DNA from: Pipra filicauda
Taxonomy: Eukaryota; Chordata; Aves; Passeriformes; Pipridae
NCBI RefSeq assembly: GCF_003945595.2
Contig: NW_024104331.1
Span: forward strand, 372,001-436,000
DNA length: 64,000 nucleotides
Direction of reading: 5' to 3'
Part shown: piece after piece, positions 63,020 to 64,000 of the stretch
How the letters are laid out: the number at the start of each line of letters is the position of its first letter
How positions within the stretch are numbered: the stretch's first letter is position 1
Translations under genes and position numbers: made by a program
Notes under the pieces: generated by a model
Told to the model about the DNA's origin: nothing
Database searches by the model: none
The model's input: the letters and a program-made list of their open reading frames with translations, nothing else

Positions 63020-63216
63020 ATGGCACAGCCCACCCTGCCTGGTCCTGAGCCCTGGGGGATGGCACAGCCCACCCTGCCTGGTCCTGAGCCCTGGGGGGAT
63101 GGCACAGCCCACCCTGCCTGATCCTGAGCCCTGGGGGGATGGCACAGCCCACCCTGCCTGATCCTGAGCCCTGGGGGGATGGCACAGCCCACCCTGCCTG
63201 GTCCTGAGCCTTGGGT
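63020..63216. repeat. Five-copy 39-40 bp minisatellite
   Basis: ATGGCACAGCCCACCCTGCC recurs at 63020, 63059, 63099, 63139 and 63179. Each copy continues through TG(G/A)TCCTGAGCC(C/T)TGGG. Copies are nearly identical, differing at one G/A site and in the G-run length, so the array is young. Confidence 0.95.
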
Positions 63217-63335
63217 GGGTGAAGGTGGATGGTGAGAAGCGTGTGATGCTCTGTCACTGAACCCTCCAATCTCACCTCCTGGCGCTGCTGCTGGAGGGCT
63301 TTTCTACTCCAAATAGGATTTCGGCTCGTGTTGGA

Positions 63336-63512
63336 AACATGGAATACCCTGAGTTGGAAGGGAACCACATGGATCATCACGGACAACCCCAGCCTTGTCT
63401 CCAAGCGCTTCCTGACCTCTGGCAGACTTGGTGCTGTGACCACTTCCCTGGGAAACCTGTTCCAGTGCCCAACCACCCTCTGGGTGAAGAACCTTTTGTG
63501 TGTGGAGATGGA
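63336..63512 (-). mobile_element. CR1 LINE 3' fragment
   Basis: GGAATACCCTGAGTTGGAAG, GGTGCTGTGACCACTTCCCT, CCTGTTCCAGTGCCCAACCA and GGGTGAAGAACCTTTTG: antisense CR1 of the same variant as the copy at 29,941. Confidence 0.88.
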
Positions 63513-64000
63513 GGAGCATTTAAAAGGCTTTTTTTCCCTCTGTGCATGCAGTATTTGCACTGTTCAGCTCCAAACACAGGTTGCCACAGACCTTTTGGCT
63601 GTTGGCTCCATGATTTCCCTGACTCAACCACCTTCTCCCACCTCTGACTTCTTGCATCCAGCCTGGAATGTGCAGCTCAGGCGTTTCCTTCCCTCCTGAG
63701 CCATCACAAGGAGGGATCAGCTCGTGCAAAGCCTCTCGCCTGCTCCACAGCATTCCAGCTTTCCCTAAAATCCCAGTGTGCCCTGTGCCTGCTCTTCCCT
63801 GCTCCTTTTGGAAGGAGTGAGCCCTGTGTGCCGAGCTGCTGCTGCTCCCTCACCTGGGTGGATCCCCGAGCCTGGACACCCATTTCAGCTTGTAGAATCA
63901 TGATGGCTCTGACAAATTTGATTAAAATCCTCTGCTGGCATCCCGAGGTATTCAGGGGAATGATTGACAACCGTCACAGAGGCGTTTCCTTAAGGAAGGA

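Larger units (their letters stand above)
62076..64000. other. Region downstream of TENT5B
   Basis: No gene recognised. Holds MEF2-like sites (62,252-62,277), a CTCCTCCTCCTCCTCC run (about 62,770-62,790), a T run (62,710-62,725), the 40-bp minisatellite and a CR1 tail. In human the next gene on this side is TRNP1; nothing here resembles it. Confidence 0.7.

Noticed and set aside
62252..63560. Minus-strand open frames of 297 and 287 codons
   Set aside because: They run through the 40-bp minisatellite, a CTC run, a T tract and a CR1 tail. The protein is a repeat artefact.

Overview
The window is vertebrate nuclear DNA and almost certainly from a bird, possibly a songbird. The signs are intron-split genes with consensus GT/AG junctions, GC-rich gene-dense sequence with CpG islands, many chicken-repeat-1 (CR1) LINE 3' ends as the main dispersed repeat, and one fragment resembling LTR/ERV sequence common in passerines. 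Gene order WDTC1 - SLC9A1 - TENT5B matches human 1p36.11. In birds such sequence usually lies on a microchromosome; that placement is inference.

Layout. (1) About 1-11,100, minus strand: the 5' part of WDTC1 (DCAF9), with four coding exons (residues 1-97), a mostly untranslated exon 1 and a CpG-island promoter; the gene continues off the left edge. (2) 11,100-16,250: intergenic, with clustered CR1 fragments, an AT-rich stretch and a long C/T-rich tract next to the SLC9A1 promoter. (3) 16,388-46,250, plus strand: complete SLC9A1 (NHE1), 12 coding exons, an intact 805-codon frame, a 20.9 kb first intron and a 1.4 kb 3' UTR. (4) 46,250-52,540: intergenic, GC-rich, three minisatellites, no gene found. 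(5) 52,540-62,070, plus strand: complete TENT5B (FAM46B), with a TATA/CCAAT promoter, two coding exons (401 codons) and a long 3' UTR with three candidate poly(A) signals. (6) 62,070-64,000: downstream sequence with a 40-bp minisatellite, MEF2-like sites and a CR1 fragment.

The three genes do not form an operon or pathway. WDTC1 is a CUL4-DDB1 substrate receptor, SLC9A1 a plasma-membrane Na+/H+ exchanger and TENT5B a non-canonical poly(A) polymerase. They are neighbours through conserved synteny; WDTC1 and SLC9A1 are divergent and TENT5B follows SLC9A1 in the same direction.

I found no undescribed gene system. What merits a second look is mostly non-coding: strand-asymmetric purine/pyrimidine tracts near the two divergent promoters, minisatellites close to promoters, candidate conserved elements, a possible divergent transcript at the WDTC1 CpG island, and lineage differences in NHE1 and TENT5B. 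Exon coordinates were worked out by hand from splice signals, reading frame and remembered vertebrate proteins; no alignment was run.
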